NCBI RefSeq assembly: GCF_019931575.1
Contig: NZ_CP082923.1
Location: 558,001 to 622,000, forward strand
Direction: 5' to 3'
DNA length: 64,000 nt
Origin: Caulobacter segnis
GTDB lineage: Bacteria; Pseudomonadota; Alphaproteobacteria; Caulobacterales; Caulobacteraceae
Within the stretch, counting starts at the first letter, position 1; each line of letters starts with the position of its first letter. The notes beneath the pieces are model-generated. The model saw only the letters and a program-made list of their open reading frames with translations, searched no databases and was not told the origin of the DNA. This document shows, one piece after another, positions 40,940-48,403 of the stretch. Both the position numbers and the translations under genes were made by a program.

Positions 40940-42238
40940 CTACGGCGTTATCCCCGCCTGCGCCTTCAGCCGGGCGACCATGTCGCTGGAGAGGTAGCCA
41001 TCGGCCGGCAGCTGCTGGCTCTGCTGCCAGGCGCGCAGGGCCTTGCGCGTGCCCGCGCCGATGACGCCGTCGGCGGGGCCCGGATTGAAGCCGACGCGCG
41101 CCAGGGCGATCTGGGCGGCCATGCGGTCGGCCATGTTCAGCGGCGTCTCGACCGGCCAGGGCGTGACCAGCGGTCCGCCGCCGGCGAAGCGGTCGGCCAG
41201 GAGGCCGATGCCCAGGGCGTAGGACGTCGAGTTGTTGTAGGTGCGGATCGCGAAGTGGTTGGGCAGGGCCAGGAAGGCCGGGCCGGCCGCGCCCGCGGGC
41301 AGCAGCAGCATGGCCTGCGAGGCCGCGTCCTGGCTCGTCCAGGGCAGGCCGTCGGCGCGCTTGACGCCCTTGGCTTCCCACCAGGCCGGAAGTTGGCGCT
41401 CGACCTCGGTCACCGAATAGTCGAAGCCGGCCGGGAGGATCACCTCCTTGGCCCAGCCCACGTCGCGCTTCCAGCCGCCGCGCGCCAGCAGGTTGGCGGC
41501 CGAGGCCAGGGAATCGGCGTCCGAACCCCAGATGTCACGCTTGCCGTCGCCGTCGAAGTCGACGGCCGTGGCGCGGTAGCTGGACGGGATGAACTGGGTC
41601 TGGCCCATGGCCCCGGCCCACGAGCCCTTCAACTGCTCGCGCGTGACCTCGCCCGAGTCGATGATCTTCAGGGCGGCGATCAGCTCGCCCTCGGCCCAGG
41701 CGCGGCGGCGGCCATCGTAGGCCAGGCTGGCCATCGAGCGGACGACGTCGAAATCGCCCTGCAGCTTGCCGAAGGCCGATTCCATGGCCCAGACGGCCAG
41801 CAGGATGTCGCGCGGCACGCCGTAGCGGGCCTCGATCTCGGGCAGGAAGGTCAGCTGTTCGCGCTTGGCCCGGCCGATGGCGACGCGGTCATCGCTGATC
41901 ACGCCGCTGATATAGGCCCCGACCGGCTTGGAGAACTCCGGCTGACGGCTGTCCAGGCTGATGACCCTGGGATTGGGGGTGACGCCGGAGAGCTCTCGGT
42001 CCAGCAGTTGCGGCGACAGGCCGGCCGCCAGGGCGCGGCCGCGGAAGTCGGCCAGCCAGGCGTCGAAGGCCAGCTCGTCGGCCGGAACGGGCGCGGCCGG
42101 CGTGGGATTCGGCGCGGCCGGTGTCTGGGGAGCGGGCTTGGGCTGGGAGGGCGCGGGGCCCGTCAGGGGACCCCGCGGGGAGGTGTCCGCGCAGCCAGCG
42201 AGCAGAAGAACGAGAAAGACGCGACGATCCAAGGCCAT
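40940..42238 (-). CDS. Lytic murein transglycosylase (MltB family) with peptidoglycan-binding domain
   Basis: Lipoprotein of 432 residues: MALDRRVFLVLLLAGCADTS has lipobox LAGC, followed by a Pro/Ala-rich linker. The MltB-type catalytic domain has the active Glu in LLAVWAMESAFGKLQGD near residue 140, then SWAGAMGQTQFIPSSY and DFDGDGKRDIW. The C-terminus is a peptidoglycan-binding domain, VGFNPGPADGVIGAGTRKALRAWQ. It cleaves glycan strands with formation of the 1,6-anhydro end, in the periplasm. Divergent from rpmJ. Confidence 0.95.
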   Translation of the reverse strand: MALDRRVFLVLLLAGCADTSPRGPLTGPAPSQPKPAPQTPAAPNPTPAAPVPADELAFDAWLADFRGRALAAGLSPQLLDRELSGVTPNPRVISLDSRQPEFSKPVGAYISGVISDDRVAIGRAKREQLTFLPEIEARYGVPRDILLAVWAMESAFGKLQGDFDVVRSMASLAYDGRRRAWAEGELIAALKIIDSGEVTREQLKGSWAGAMGQTQFIPSSYRATAVDFDGDGKRDIWGSDADSLASAANLLARGGWKRDVGWAKEVILPAGFDYSVTEVERQLPAWWEAKGVKRADGLPWTSQDAASQAMLLLPAGAAGPAFLALPNHFAIRTYNNSTSYALGIGLLADRFAGGGPLVTPWPVETPLNMADRMAAQIALARVGFNPGPADGVIGAGTRKALRAWQQSQQLPADGYLSSDMVARLKAQAGITP

Positions 42239-42436
42239 GTAAGGAAAGCTACCGGCGTTCGAGTGAAACCTTCAATCACAAGCGCGCCAGCCGCTTGAAG
42301 TTCCGTCCCGGGCCGTTGAGCGCATTGACTCCGGGCCGCGTCCTGCTTATACGCACCGCCTCCGAAACACCCGGATGTTCCGGCCGTCATCTTGTGCGCG
42401 CCCGAACCTCTCCGCTGAGTACAGACAGAGACGGTC

Positions 42437-42562
42437 ATGAAGGTTCGCAGCTCGCTGAAGTCGCTGAAGGGTCGCCACCGCGACTGCAAGATGGTGCGCC
42501 GCAAGGGCGTCATCTACATCATCAACAAGACCGACCCGCGCTTCAAAGCCAAGCAGGGCTGA
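42437..42562 (+). CDS. rpmJ: 50S ribosomal protein L36
   Basis: Short ribosomal protein of 41 residues, [20 protein letters not shown] followed by [20 protein letters not shown] and Gly. It is the zinc-independent type with a single Cys, which is usual in alphaproteobacteria. The TGA overlaps the ATG of the HAD hydrolase gene (TGATG), so the two are probably translated from one message. The gene is too short for many gene callers. Confidence 0.95.
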
Positions 42563-43182
42563 TGACGGCTGCCGTGCGTCCCAGAGCCGTTCTCTGGGAT
42601 GTGGGCAATGTCATCGTGCGCTGGGATCCCCGCGCACTGTATGCGAAGATCTTCAAGGAACCGGCCGATCTCGACCGGTTCCTTTCGCATGTCTGCACCC
42701 TTGATTGGCATGTCGAGCACGACAAGGGCGTGGGCTTTCCCGAGAACGCCGCGCCGCTGATCGCGCGCTTTCCCGAGCGGGCGGACGAGATCCGCGCCTG
42801 GGACGAGCGGTTCGACGAGATGCTGTCCGGACCGATCCCCGAGACCGTCGCGGTGATCGACGCCCTGGCGGCCCGCGACGTCCCGCAGTTCGCCCTGACC
42901 AACATGCCCCAGAGCAAGTGGCCGGCCGTCCAGGCGATCTCGCCCAGCCACTTCGGCCTGTTCCGCGACGCGATCGTCTCGGGTGACGAGAAGGTGATCA
43001 AGCCGGCCCGCCGCATCTATGAGATCGTGCTGGAGCGCACGGGTCTGGACGCCGGCGACCTGCTGTTCATCGACGACAGCGCCGCCAATATCCAGGCGGC
43101 CATGGACATCGGCTTCCATACCCACCACTTCACGGATCCGGCGCGACTGCGCGCCGCTGTCGAGCGGCACGGCCTGCTCTAG
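42562..43182 (+). CDS. HAD-family phosphatase (YihX-like)
   Basis: Protein of 206 residues. Motif I AVLWDVGNVIVRWD near residue 11 has the DxGN form of the YihX group; motif II ALTNMPQSKW; motif III Lys in DEKVIKPARRIYEI; motif IV LLFIDDSAANI. YihX of E. coli is a glucose-1-phosphatase, but this group also includes haloacid-dehalogenase-type members, so substrate is uncertain. It is coupled to rpmJ by a one-base overlap, and precedes the hydroxyacid dehydrogenase by 42 bases. Confidence 0.88.
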   Translation: MTAAVRPRAVLWDVGNVIVRWDPRALYAKIFKEPADLDRFLSHVCTLDWHVEHDKGVGFPENAAPLIARFPERADEIRAWDERFDEMLSGPIPETVAVIDALAARDVPQFALTNMPQSKWPAVQAISPSHFGLFRDAIVSGDEKVIKPARRIYEIVLERTGLDAGDLLFIDDSAANIQAAMDIGFHTHHFTDPARLRAAVERHGLL

Positions 43183-43224
43183 CGACGGTTCAACGCCAAG
43201 CGGCCGTTTCTAAGGAGATCCAGC

Positions 43225-44100
43225 ATGAACGTCGGTTTCGTCGGCCTGGGCGCCATGGGCGCGGCCATGGTGCGCAATCTGCTGGCCAAGGGCGTGAAGG
43301 TGACGGTGTGGAACCGTTCGCGCGCCATCGTCGACGCCCTGGCCGCCGAGGGCGCGATCCCCGCCGCGACCGTCGACGAGGCCTTCGCCGCCGACATCGT
43401 CCTGACCATGCTGGCCCACGACAAGGCCATGCGCGAGGTGCTGGTCGACAGCGGCGCTCTGGCCCGGGCGAAGAAGGGCGCGGTCCACGTCAACCACGCC
43501 ACCATCTCGACCGATCTGGCCGCCGAGCTGGCGGTCCTGCACGCCGAGCTCGGCCTCGGCTATGTCGCCGCCCCGGTGTTCGGCCGTCCGCCCGTGGCCC
43601 AGGCCGGCGGCTTGAACGTGCTGGCCGCCGGCGCGCCCGACGCCGTGGCCAAGGCCCAGCCGGTGCTGGAGATGCTGGCCGCCAAGGTCTGGCCGCTGGG
43701 CGAGGATCCCGTCCGCGCCAACGCCCTCAAGCTGGCCGGCAACTTCATGATCGTCTCGGCCATCGAGTCGATGGGCGAGGCCGTCGCGCTGGGCGAGGCC
43801 TATGGCGTGGCCGCGCCCGACCTGCTGGACATGCTGTCCAGCACCCTGTTCGCCGCGCCGATCTACAAGATCTATGGCGCCATGATCGCCGAGCGCCGCT
43901 ACAGCCCGCCCGGCTTCGCCGCCGAGCTGGGGCTGAAGGACGTGCGCCTGGTCCTGGACGCCGCCGAGGCCAAGGGCCTGTCGATGCCGCTGGCCGACCT
44001 CGCCGAGGCGAGCCTGGAATCGCTGCTGGGCGGCGGCGAAAAGGACCTGGATCTGGCCGCTCTGGCCGAGGTGGCGAGAGGACGTGTGGAAGGCCGCTGA
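43225..44100 (+). CDS. Beta-hydroxyacid dehydrogenase family oxidoreductase
   Basis: NAD(P)-dependent dehydrogenase of 291 residues. N-terminal MNVGFVGLGAMGAAMVRNLL is the Rossmann GxGxMGxxM motif of 3-hydroxyisobutyrate dehydrogenases; HATISTDLAAEL, GRPPVAQAGGLNVLAAG and the catalytic Lys in ALKLAGNFM near residue 172 complete the family pattern. The second NAD region WNRSRA has Arg after Asn, which often indicates NADP preference. Strong ribosome-binding site AAGGAG. Substrate unknown; members reduce succinic semialdehyde, glyoxylate or other small acids. Confidence 0.92.
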   Translation: MNVGFVGLGAMGAAMVRNLLAKGVKVTVWNRSRAIVDALAAEGAIPAATVDEAFAADIVLTMLAHDKAMREVLVDSGALARAKKGAVHVNHATISTDLAAELAVLHAELGLGYVAAPVFGRPPVAQAGGLNVLAAGAPDAVAKAQPVLEMLAAKVWPLGEDPVRANALKLAGNFMIVSAIESMGEAVALGEAYGVAAPDLLDMLSSTLFAAPIYKIYGAMIAERRYSPPGFAAELGLKDVRLVLDAAEAKGLSMPLADLAEASLESLLGGGEKDLDLAALAEVARGRVEGR

Positions 44101-44172
44101 ATCCCGCTTCCCAGCGGCGCGGCTTCGAACTAGGTTCCGCGCCTCCCAATTCCAGCCCGTGAGACTGCCCGC

Positions 44173-44442
44173 ATGGCCGACGACGCCATTCCCCACGCCG
44201 ACGTTCTGAACAGCACCGCCCAGGGCCAACTGAAGTCGATCGTCGACCGCGTCGAGCGGCTCGAGGTCGAAAAGGCCGAGATCATGGAGCAGATCAAGGA
44301 AGTCTATAACGAAGCCAAGGGCAACGGCTTCGACGTCAAGGTGCTGAAGAAGGTGGTCCGCCTGCGCAAGCAGGACCGCGCCAAGCGCCAGGAAGAGGAC
44401 GCGATCCTGGACCTGTACCTCTCGGCCATCGGCGAGATCTGA
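44173..44442 (+). CDS. gapR: GapR, DNA-overtwist-binding protein (DUF2312)
   Basis: Protein of 89 residues: MADDAIPHADVLNSTAQGQL, then VERLEVEKAEIMEQIKEVYN and DVKVLKKVVRLRKQDRAKRQ. This reads as the GapR of Caulobacter crescentus with a few substitutions and identical length. GapR is an essential nucleoid protein that clamps overtwisted DNA and helps type II topoisomerases at replication forks and downstream of transcription (established in C. crescentus). The first helix is a coiled coil for dimer formation; the basic C-terminal helix binds DNA. A GAATC site (CcrM) lies about 70 bases upstream. Confidence 0.95.
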   Translation: MADDAIPHADVLNSTAQGQLKSIVDRVERLEVEKAEIMEQIKEVYNEAKGNGFDVKVLKKVVRLRKQDRAKRQEEDAILDLYLSAIGEI

Positions 44443-44496
44443 GGCCTTCGTTTTTGAGGTGCGCTGGCGCGCTGGGTCGGGGATAGTCCTCGCGAC

Positions 44497-44844
44497 ATGC
44501 GCGCCAAGCCGCCCGATCCGAAAGAACAGGCCAAGAAGGCCGCGCTGAACGCCCTCAAGCGCGCGCGTCGCGCGGCCGAGAAGTCGGGCGTCGAGCTCTC
44601 CGAGTGGGAGGGCGAGTTCCTGACCAGCGTCGCCCAGCGCGTCGAGACCTATGGCCGGGCCTTCGCCGACCCCGAAAAGGGCGCGCGCGGCCAGGCCCTG
44701 TCGGGCAACCAGGCCATCAAGCTGAAAGAGATCGCCCGTAAGGCGAAGGGCGAGCCCAAGCCGATGAAGCGCGGCAAGGGCTTCCAGCGCCGCGGGCGCG
44801 AGCCCCACCTGGCCGAACCCGAGCCGGAAAGCGACGAAGGCTGA
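44497..44844 (+). CDS. Conserved hypothetical protein
   Basis: Basic protein of 115 residues. MRAKPPDPKEQAKKAALNAL begins a helical region with many Lys and Arg; AEKSGVELSEWEGEFLTSVAQRVETYGRAFAD is a likely helical core; the C-terminus is disordered (KRGKGFQRRGREPHLAE). Similar small proteins are found beside gapR in Caulobacterales, from memory. DNA or RNA binding is plausible from charge but not shown. A promoter or read-through from gapR (54 bases upstream) drives it. Confidence 0.65.
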   Translation: MRAKPPDPKEQAKKAALNALKRARRAAEKSGVELSEWEGEFLTSVAQRVETYGRAFADPEKGARGQALSGNQAIKLKEIARKAKGEPKPMKRGKGFQRRGREPHLAEPEPESDEG

Positions 44845-44929
44845 CCCTGGCGCGACCAGGCCTGACGCCGCGCGCGATGTTTGGCGGTTAACTCCCCTTT
44901 GGCCGCCATGGCGGCTGGGGAGAGCACCG

Positions 44930-45403
44930 ATGAGCGCCAAGTCGCCGCGCGGGATCGCGCTGACCATCCTGCTGGCTACGGCGGTGGCCGGGACCCTCGA
45001 TATCGCCGACGCCTGCGTCTACTGGGCCATCACCAAGGGCGCGCCGCCGGAGCGGATCTTCCAGTCGGTGGCCAGCGGCCTGCTGGGCAAGGCGGCGTTC
45101 AAGGGCGGGGCGCCGACGGCGGCCCTGGGTCTGGCCCTGCACTTCTCGATCATGGCGGTGATGGTGGCGGTCTATGTGGCCGCCAGCCTGCGACTGCCGA
45201 TCCTGACCCGGCGGCCGGTCCTTGCGGGGCTGGGCTACGGCCTGGCGACCTACGTCGTGATGAACTTCGTCGTGCTGCCGCTGTCGAACGCCGCGCCGCG
45301 CGGGCCCTTCGTCCTGGCCAGCTTCGTCAACGGCCTGATGGCCCACCTGCTGCTGGTCGGCCTGCCGATCGCCGTGATCGCGGCGTCGCGAGAAAAAAGA
45401 TGA
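44930..45403 (+). CDS. YagU/DUF1440-like membrane protein
   Basis: Inner-membrane protein of 157 residues with four hydrophobic segments near residues 9-28, 59-85, 92-115 and 125-150. GTLDIADACVYWAITKGAPPERIFQSVASGLLGKAAFKGG near the N-terminus and HLLLVGLPIAVIA at the end match uncharacterised membrane proteins found in many proteobacteria. The GGAGAG ribosome-binding site lies ten bases before the ATG. No function known. Confidence 0.75.
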   Translation: MSAKSPRGIALTILLATAVAGTLDIADACVYWAITKGAPPERIFQSVASGLLGKAAFKGGAPTAALGLALHFSIMAVMVAVYVAASLRLPILTRRPVLAGLGYGLATYVVMNFVVLPLSNAAPRGPFVLASFVNGLMAHLLLVGLPIAVIAASREKR

Positions 45404-45462
45404 CAACCACAGCCTGAGTTCGTCCAAAACACTTACCAAAAACTGTCGTTCGTCAGACGTTG

Positions 45463-45477
45463 TTAAGCTCCTGGTAA
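45463..45477 (+). promoter_or_regulatory. Weak CtrA-like site
   Basis: TTAA-N7-GTAA within GTTAAGCTCCTGGTAAC matches the CtrA consensus TTAA-N7-TTAA with one mismatch. It lies in the AT-rich interval upstream of the 161-residue protein gene. Only a motif match, in an organism in which CtrA is expected. Confidence 0.25.
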
Positions 45478-45635
45478 CGCTACGACAGGAAAATACAAAC
45501 GATTGTAAAGAGTTAACGACGTTCCTGTGGGGTTCTGGGTCGCGGCTGCTCACGGCGACCTCCAGTCTCGATGCGCGCGGGCGAAAGCCTGGATCGGCGG
45601 CCGAGCGAACTCCATGGCCCTGCGGATTAGGGAAA

Positions 45636-46121
45636 ATGGCGACGACCTATCAATATCTGCTGCGCCGCAAGGCGGAGTTGGAAACCCGCATGATCGAGGC
45701 GCAGCGGCGGGCTCAGGCCCCGTTCGAGAGCGAGTTGCGCGCGATCGTCCTGGCGCTGGACGCGCTGAAGCAGGCTGGCATGGCCGAGCGGCTGTCGGCG
45801 GGCGAGCAGTTGTCGTTCGCGCCGGCCCCGACCCCGACGCCCGCGGCCCCCACGCCCAGCAAGCGCGGCCGACGCGGACGCACCACGCGCGACATGATCC
45901 TGATGGCCCTGGCCCAGGCGCCGGGCCTCAACGAGGCCGAGATCTCCCGCCAGCTGGATCACCGCTGGAGCCGTCCGGTGTCCCCGGTCCAGGTCGGCCG
46001 CGAGCTGGAGCAGCTGGAAGTCGAGGGCCTGGCCAAGCGGTCGGGTCCGGGCTGGATCCGTCTCGAGCGGCAGGTCCAGGACGAAGAAGAGGGCGAGAGC
46101 CTGAGCCTGGCTGGGCACTAG
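45636..46121 (+). CDS. Hypothetical protein with winged-helix-like tail
   Basis: Protein of 161 residues. The first 50 form a helix/coiled-coil candidate (YLLRRKAELETRMIEAQRRA); a Pro/Thr-rich linker follows; the last 70, with RTTRDMILMALAQAPGLNEAEISRQL and EQLEVEGLAKRSGPGWIRLE, look like a winged-helix fold with a helix-turn-helix and beta-wing. DNA binding is therefore plausible, though no family is recognised. A REP-like pair follows. Confidence 0.6.
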   Translation: MATTYQYLLRRKAELETRMIEAQRRAQAPFESELRAIVLALDALKQAGMAERLSAGEQLSFAPAPTPTPAAPTPSKRGRRGRTTRDMILMALAQAPGLNEAEISRQLDHRWSRPVSPVQVGRELEQLEVEGLAKRSGPGWIRLERQVQDEEEGESLSLAGH

Positions 46122-46143
46122 CTGCTCAAGTCACCCCTAACGC

Positions 46144-46249
46144 CGCTCATCCCCGCGAAAGCGGGGACCCAAGCCGAGGTCCAGCTTGTGGCGCGATCGG
46201 CGCTTTCCTCTCTCATGCCGCTTGGGTCCCCGTTTTCGCGGGGATGAGC
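46144..46249. repeat. Inverted repeat pair of the CGCTCATCCCCGCGAAAG type
   Basis: The left arm CGCTCATCCCCGCGAAAGCG plus GGGACCCAAG is matched over 30 bases by the inverse of the right arm with a single mismatch. Each arm is also internally palindromic (CCCCGCGAAAGCGGGG). The form is common in intergenic regions of proteobacteria; here it lies between two converging genes. Confidence 0.85.
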
Positions 46250-46274
46250 GGGATATGTGGCAAGCGCGTGCCGA

Positions 46275-46373
46275 CTAAGTTCGCTTCGTCGACGGGGTCG
46301 GGCGGGGCGACTTCAGCAGCGCCTTGAGGCGCTGCTCGCGCGAGACCGGCCGGAAGATCATCAAGCTCGCCAT
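46275..46373 (-). CDS. Candidate 32-residue protein coupled to tacA
   Basis: Short frame beginning [20 protein letters not shown] and ending with KSPRPTPSTKRT: a short hydrophobic start and a strongly basic remainder. The ATG overlaps the tacA stop by one base (TGATG), so ribosomes finishing tacA could restart here. It might be a small regulator or simply chance. No family is recognised. Confidence 0.35.
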   Translation of the reverse strand: MASLMIFRPVSREQRLKALLKSPRPTPSTKRT

Positions 46374-47839
46374 CAGCCGGCTTCCTTCATGTCGACTTCG
46401 ATGCCCTGCTCACGAACCTTGCGATAGAGGGTCGAGCGTCCGATGCCCAGGCGTCGGGCGACTTCGCTCATGTGGCCGGCATAGACGTCGATCGCGTGCT
46501 GGATCAGGTCGCGCTCGATGTCCTCCAGCGTCCGCAGGTGGCCGCGGTCGTCGAGGATGCGCACGGGCGCCTCGGCCGCCGGAGCGGACATGGCGGCGTG
46601 GGCGGCCTGCAGCATGGCGGCCGGCGGCGGCGTCGGGGCGACCGACACGGCCTCGATCGGCGCGGCCAGGCCCGAGATGGCCGGGAAGTCGTAGGGCTGC
46701 AGATAGGGCGCGTCGGCCAGGACGATGGCGCGATAGACGGTGTTCTCCAGCTGGCGAACATTGCCCGGCCAGTCGAAGGCGGTCAGCAGCTGCAGGGTCT
46801 CGGGCGAGGCGCCGATGACGCGCTTGCCTTCCTCGACATTGAAGCGACGGATGAACGCCTCGACCAGGGCCGGGATGTCCTGGCGACGCTCGCGCAGGGA
46901 CGGGGCCTCCAGCGGGAAGACGTTCAGGCGGTAATAGAGGTCCTCGCGGAACAGGCCGGCCGAGACCGCCTGCTGCAGGTCGCGATTGGTGGCCGAGACG
47001 ATGCGGACATCGACCTTCAGCGAGCGCTTGGAGCCGATCGGGTCGATCTCGCCCTCTTGCAGCGCGCGCAGCAGCTTGACCTGGACGTCGAGGGGCAACT
47101 CGCCGACCTCGTCCAGGAACAGGGTGCCGCCGTCGGCTTCCTTGAACTTGCCGAGGTGCTTGTCGCTGGCGCCGGTGAACGAGCCCTTCTCGTGGCCGAA
47201 CAGGATCGACTCCACGAGGTTCTCGGGAATGGCGCCGCAGTTGACGGCCACGAACGGCTTGCCGGCGCGGTCGGACGAGCCGTGCACCGCGCGGGCGATC
47301 AGCTCCTTGCCGACGCCGCTTTCGCCGGTGATCAGCACGGGGATGGCGCTCTTGGCCGCCCGTTCGCCCATGCGCTTGACCATGGTCATGACCGGCGAGT
47401 CGCCGATCAGGTCGGCGAAGCTGGTCTTGCCCCCGGCGCGCTTGGTCAGGCGTTCGACCTCGCCCTTCAGGTCGCCCATCGACAGGGCGTTGCGGATCGA
47501 GACGGTGATCCGTTCAGGGCTGGCCGGCTTGATGAAGAAGTCGCTGGCCCCGGCCTGCATGGCCTTGACCACGGTGTCGACGCCGCCGCTGGCGGTCAGC
47601 ACGATGACGGGCTGGTTGAAGCCGCGCGCGCGGATTTCCTTCAGGGTGTCCTGACCGCCCAGGCCGGGCATGACCAGGTCGAGCAGGATCACGTCGGCGG
47701 GCGCGCCGGCGGTCAGGTGCGCGATCGCCGCGTCGCCGCCCTCGGCGTGCGAGACCGCGAAACCGTCGCGCTCGAGCACCGCCTGGATCAGCCGACGTTG
47801 TGTCGGGTCGTCATCGACGACAAGGACCGTTTTGGTCAT
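46373..47839 (-). CDS. tacA: Sigma-54-dependent response regulator TacA
   Basis: NtrC-family activator of 488 residues, the same length as C. crescentus TacA. Receiver: [18 protein letters not shown] with phospho-acceptor Asp in [13 protein letters not shown] near residue 54. AAA+ domain: [16 protein letters not shown] (Walker A), [18 protein letters not shown] (the GAFTGA loop appears as GSFTGA), [15 protein letters not shown] (Walker B), and [15 protein letters not shown]-terminal Fis-type helix-turn-helix: [19 protein letters not shown]. In C. crescentus TacA, phosphorylated through ShkA-ShpA, drives stalk genes such as staR (established). Gene order near gapR is also as in that species. 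Confidence 0.95.
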   Translation of the reverse strand: MTKTVLVVDDDPTQRRLIQAVLERDGFAVSHAEGGDAAIAHLTAGAPADVILLDLVMPGLGGQDTLKEIRARGFNQPVIVLTASGGVDTVVKAMQAGASDFFIKPASPERITVSIRNALSMGDLKGEVERLTKRAGGKTSFADLIGDSPVMTMVKRMGERAAKSAIPVLITGESGVGKELIARAVHGSSDRAGKPFVAVNCGAIPENLVESILFGHEKGSFTGASDKHLGKFKEADGGTLFLDEVGELPLDVQVKLLRALQEGEIDPIGSKRSLKVDVRIVSATNRDLQQAVSAGLFREDLYYRLNVFPLEAPSLRERRQDIPALVEAFIRRFNVEEGKRVIGASPETLQLLTAFDWPGNVRQLENTVYRAIVLADAPYLQPYDFPAISGLAAPIEAVSVAPTPPPAAMLQAAHAAMSAPAAEAPVRILDDRGHLRTLEDIERDLIQHAIDVYAGHMSEVARRLGIGRSTLYRKVREQGIEVDMKEAG

Positions 47840-47987
47840 TGGGCACGTCCATCATCACCGGCCACGCCCACATGGAGCAGGGCTCTTGTTGACCCATAGT
47901 GGTACAGCAGGCGGGTAAACACCGGCTTTCGCAGACGTGTCGCGAACCTTAAGGTTTAGGCTTAACAAGCTCTTACGGGAGAGGGGC

Positions 47988-48362
47988 ATGGTCGACGAGC
48001 GACAGCTGGAGGCGCTGGCCCTGGCGCTGCCCGAAGTGGCCGGCGCGGTCAGCGAGAGCGGGCAGTTCGCCTTCGAGGTGGGCGGCAAGGGCCTGGCCTG
48101 GGCCTATGTGGCCCGCCCCGCGCCGAAGGCCAGGCGGGTGCTGGTCCCCGGCGTCATCGCCGTGCGATGCGCGATGGAGACCAAGGAGCTTCTGCTGGAG
48201 GCCGCGCCCGACCGCTTCTTCACCGACGATCACTATCGCGGTTACCCGGCGGTGCTGGTCCGACTTTCCGAAATCGAGGCCGACGAACTCGGGGGCCTGC
48301 TGAAACAGGCCTGGATGCTTGTCGCGCCAAAGCCGATCCAGAAACGGCATCCCGGCGTTTGA
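47988..48362 (+). CDS. MmcQ/YjbR family DNA-binding-like protein
   Basis: Protein of 124 residues. FAFEVGGKGLAWAYVAR, then RCAMETKELLLEAAPDRFFTDDHYRGYPAVLVRL, with HYRGYPAVL near residue 80, is the YjbR/CyaY-like fold of this family. GGAGAGGGG precedes the ATG. It is divergent from tacA across a 149-base region, which carries two TTAA tetramers nine bases apart. Such proteins are thought to bind DNA, from their fold; function not established. Confidence 0.8.
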   Translation: MVDERQLEALALALPEVAGAVSESGQFAFEVGGKGLAWAYVARPAPKARRVLVPGVIAVRCAMETKELLLEAAPDRFFTDDHYRGYPAVLVRLSEIEADELGGLLKQAWMLVAPKPIQKRHPGV

Positions 48363-48403
48363 CGCATTGCGCCATGTGGGCGCCGAGGCCTATCTGCTAG
48401 CTC

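Noticed and set aside
42437..42562. L36 as a zinc-stress paralogue controlled by Zur
   Set aside because: The zinc-free form appears to be the normal L36 in alphaproteobacteria, and no Zur-like palindrome was seen upstream.
42562..42640. HAD hydrolase read as missing its second catalytic Asp
   Set aside because: DxGN is the normal motif I of the YihX group, so this is not a defect.
47949..47965. Possible CtrA site between tacA and the YjbR-like gene
   Set aside because: The TTAA tetramers are nine bases apart, not seven as in the CtrA consensus, so it is not called although CtrA control of tacA is known in C. crescentus.
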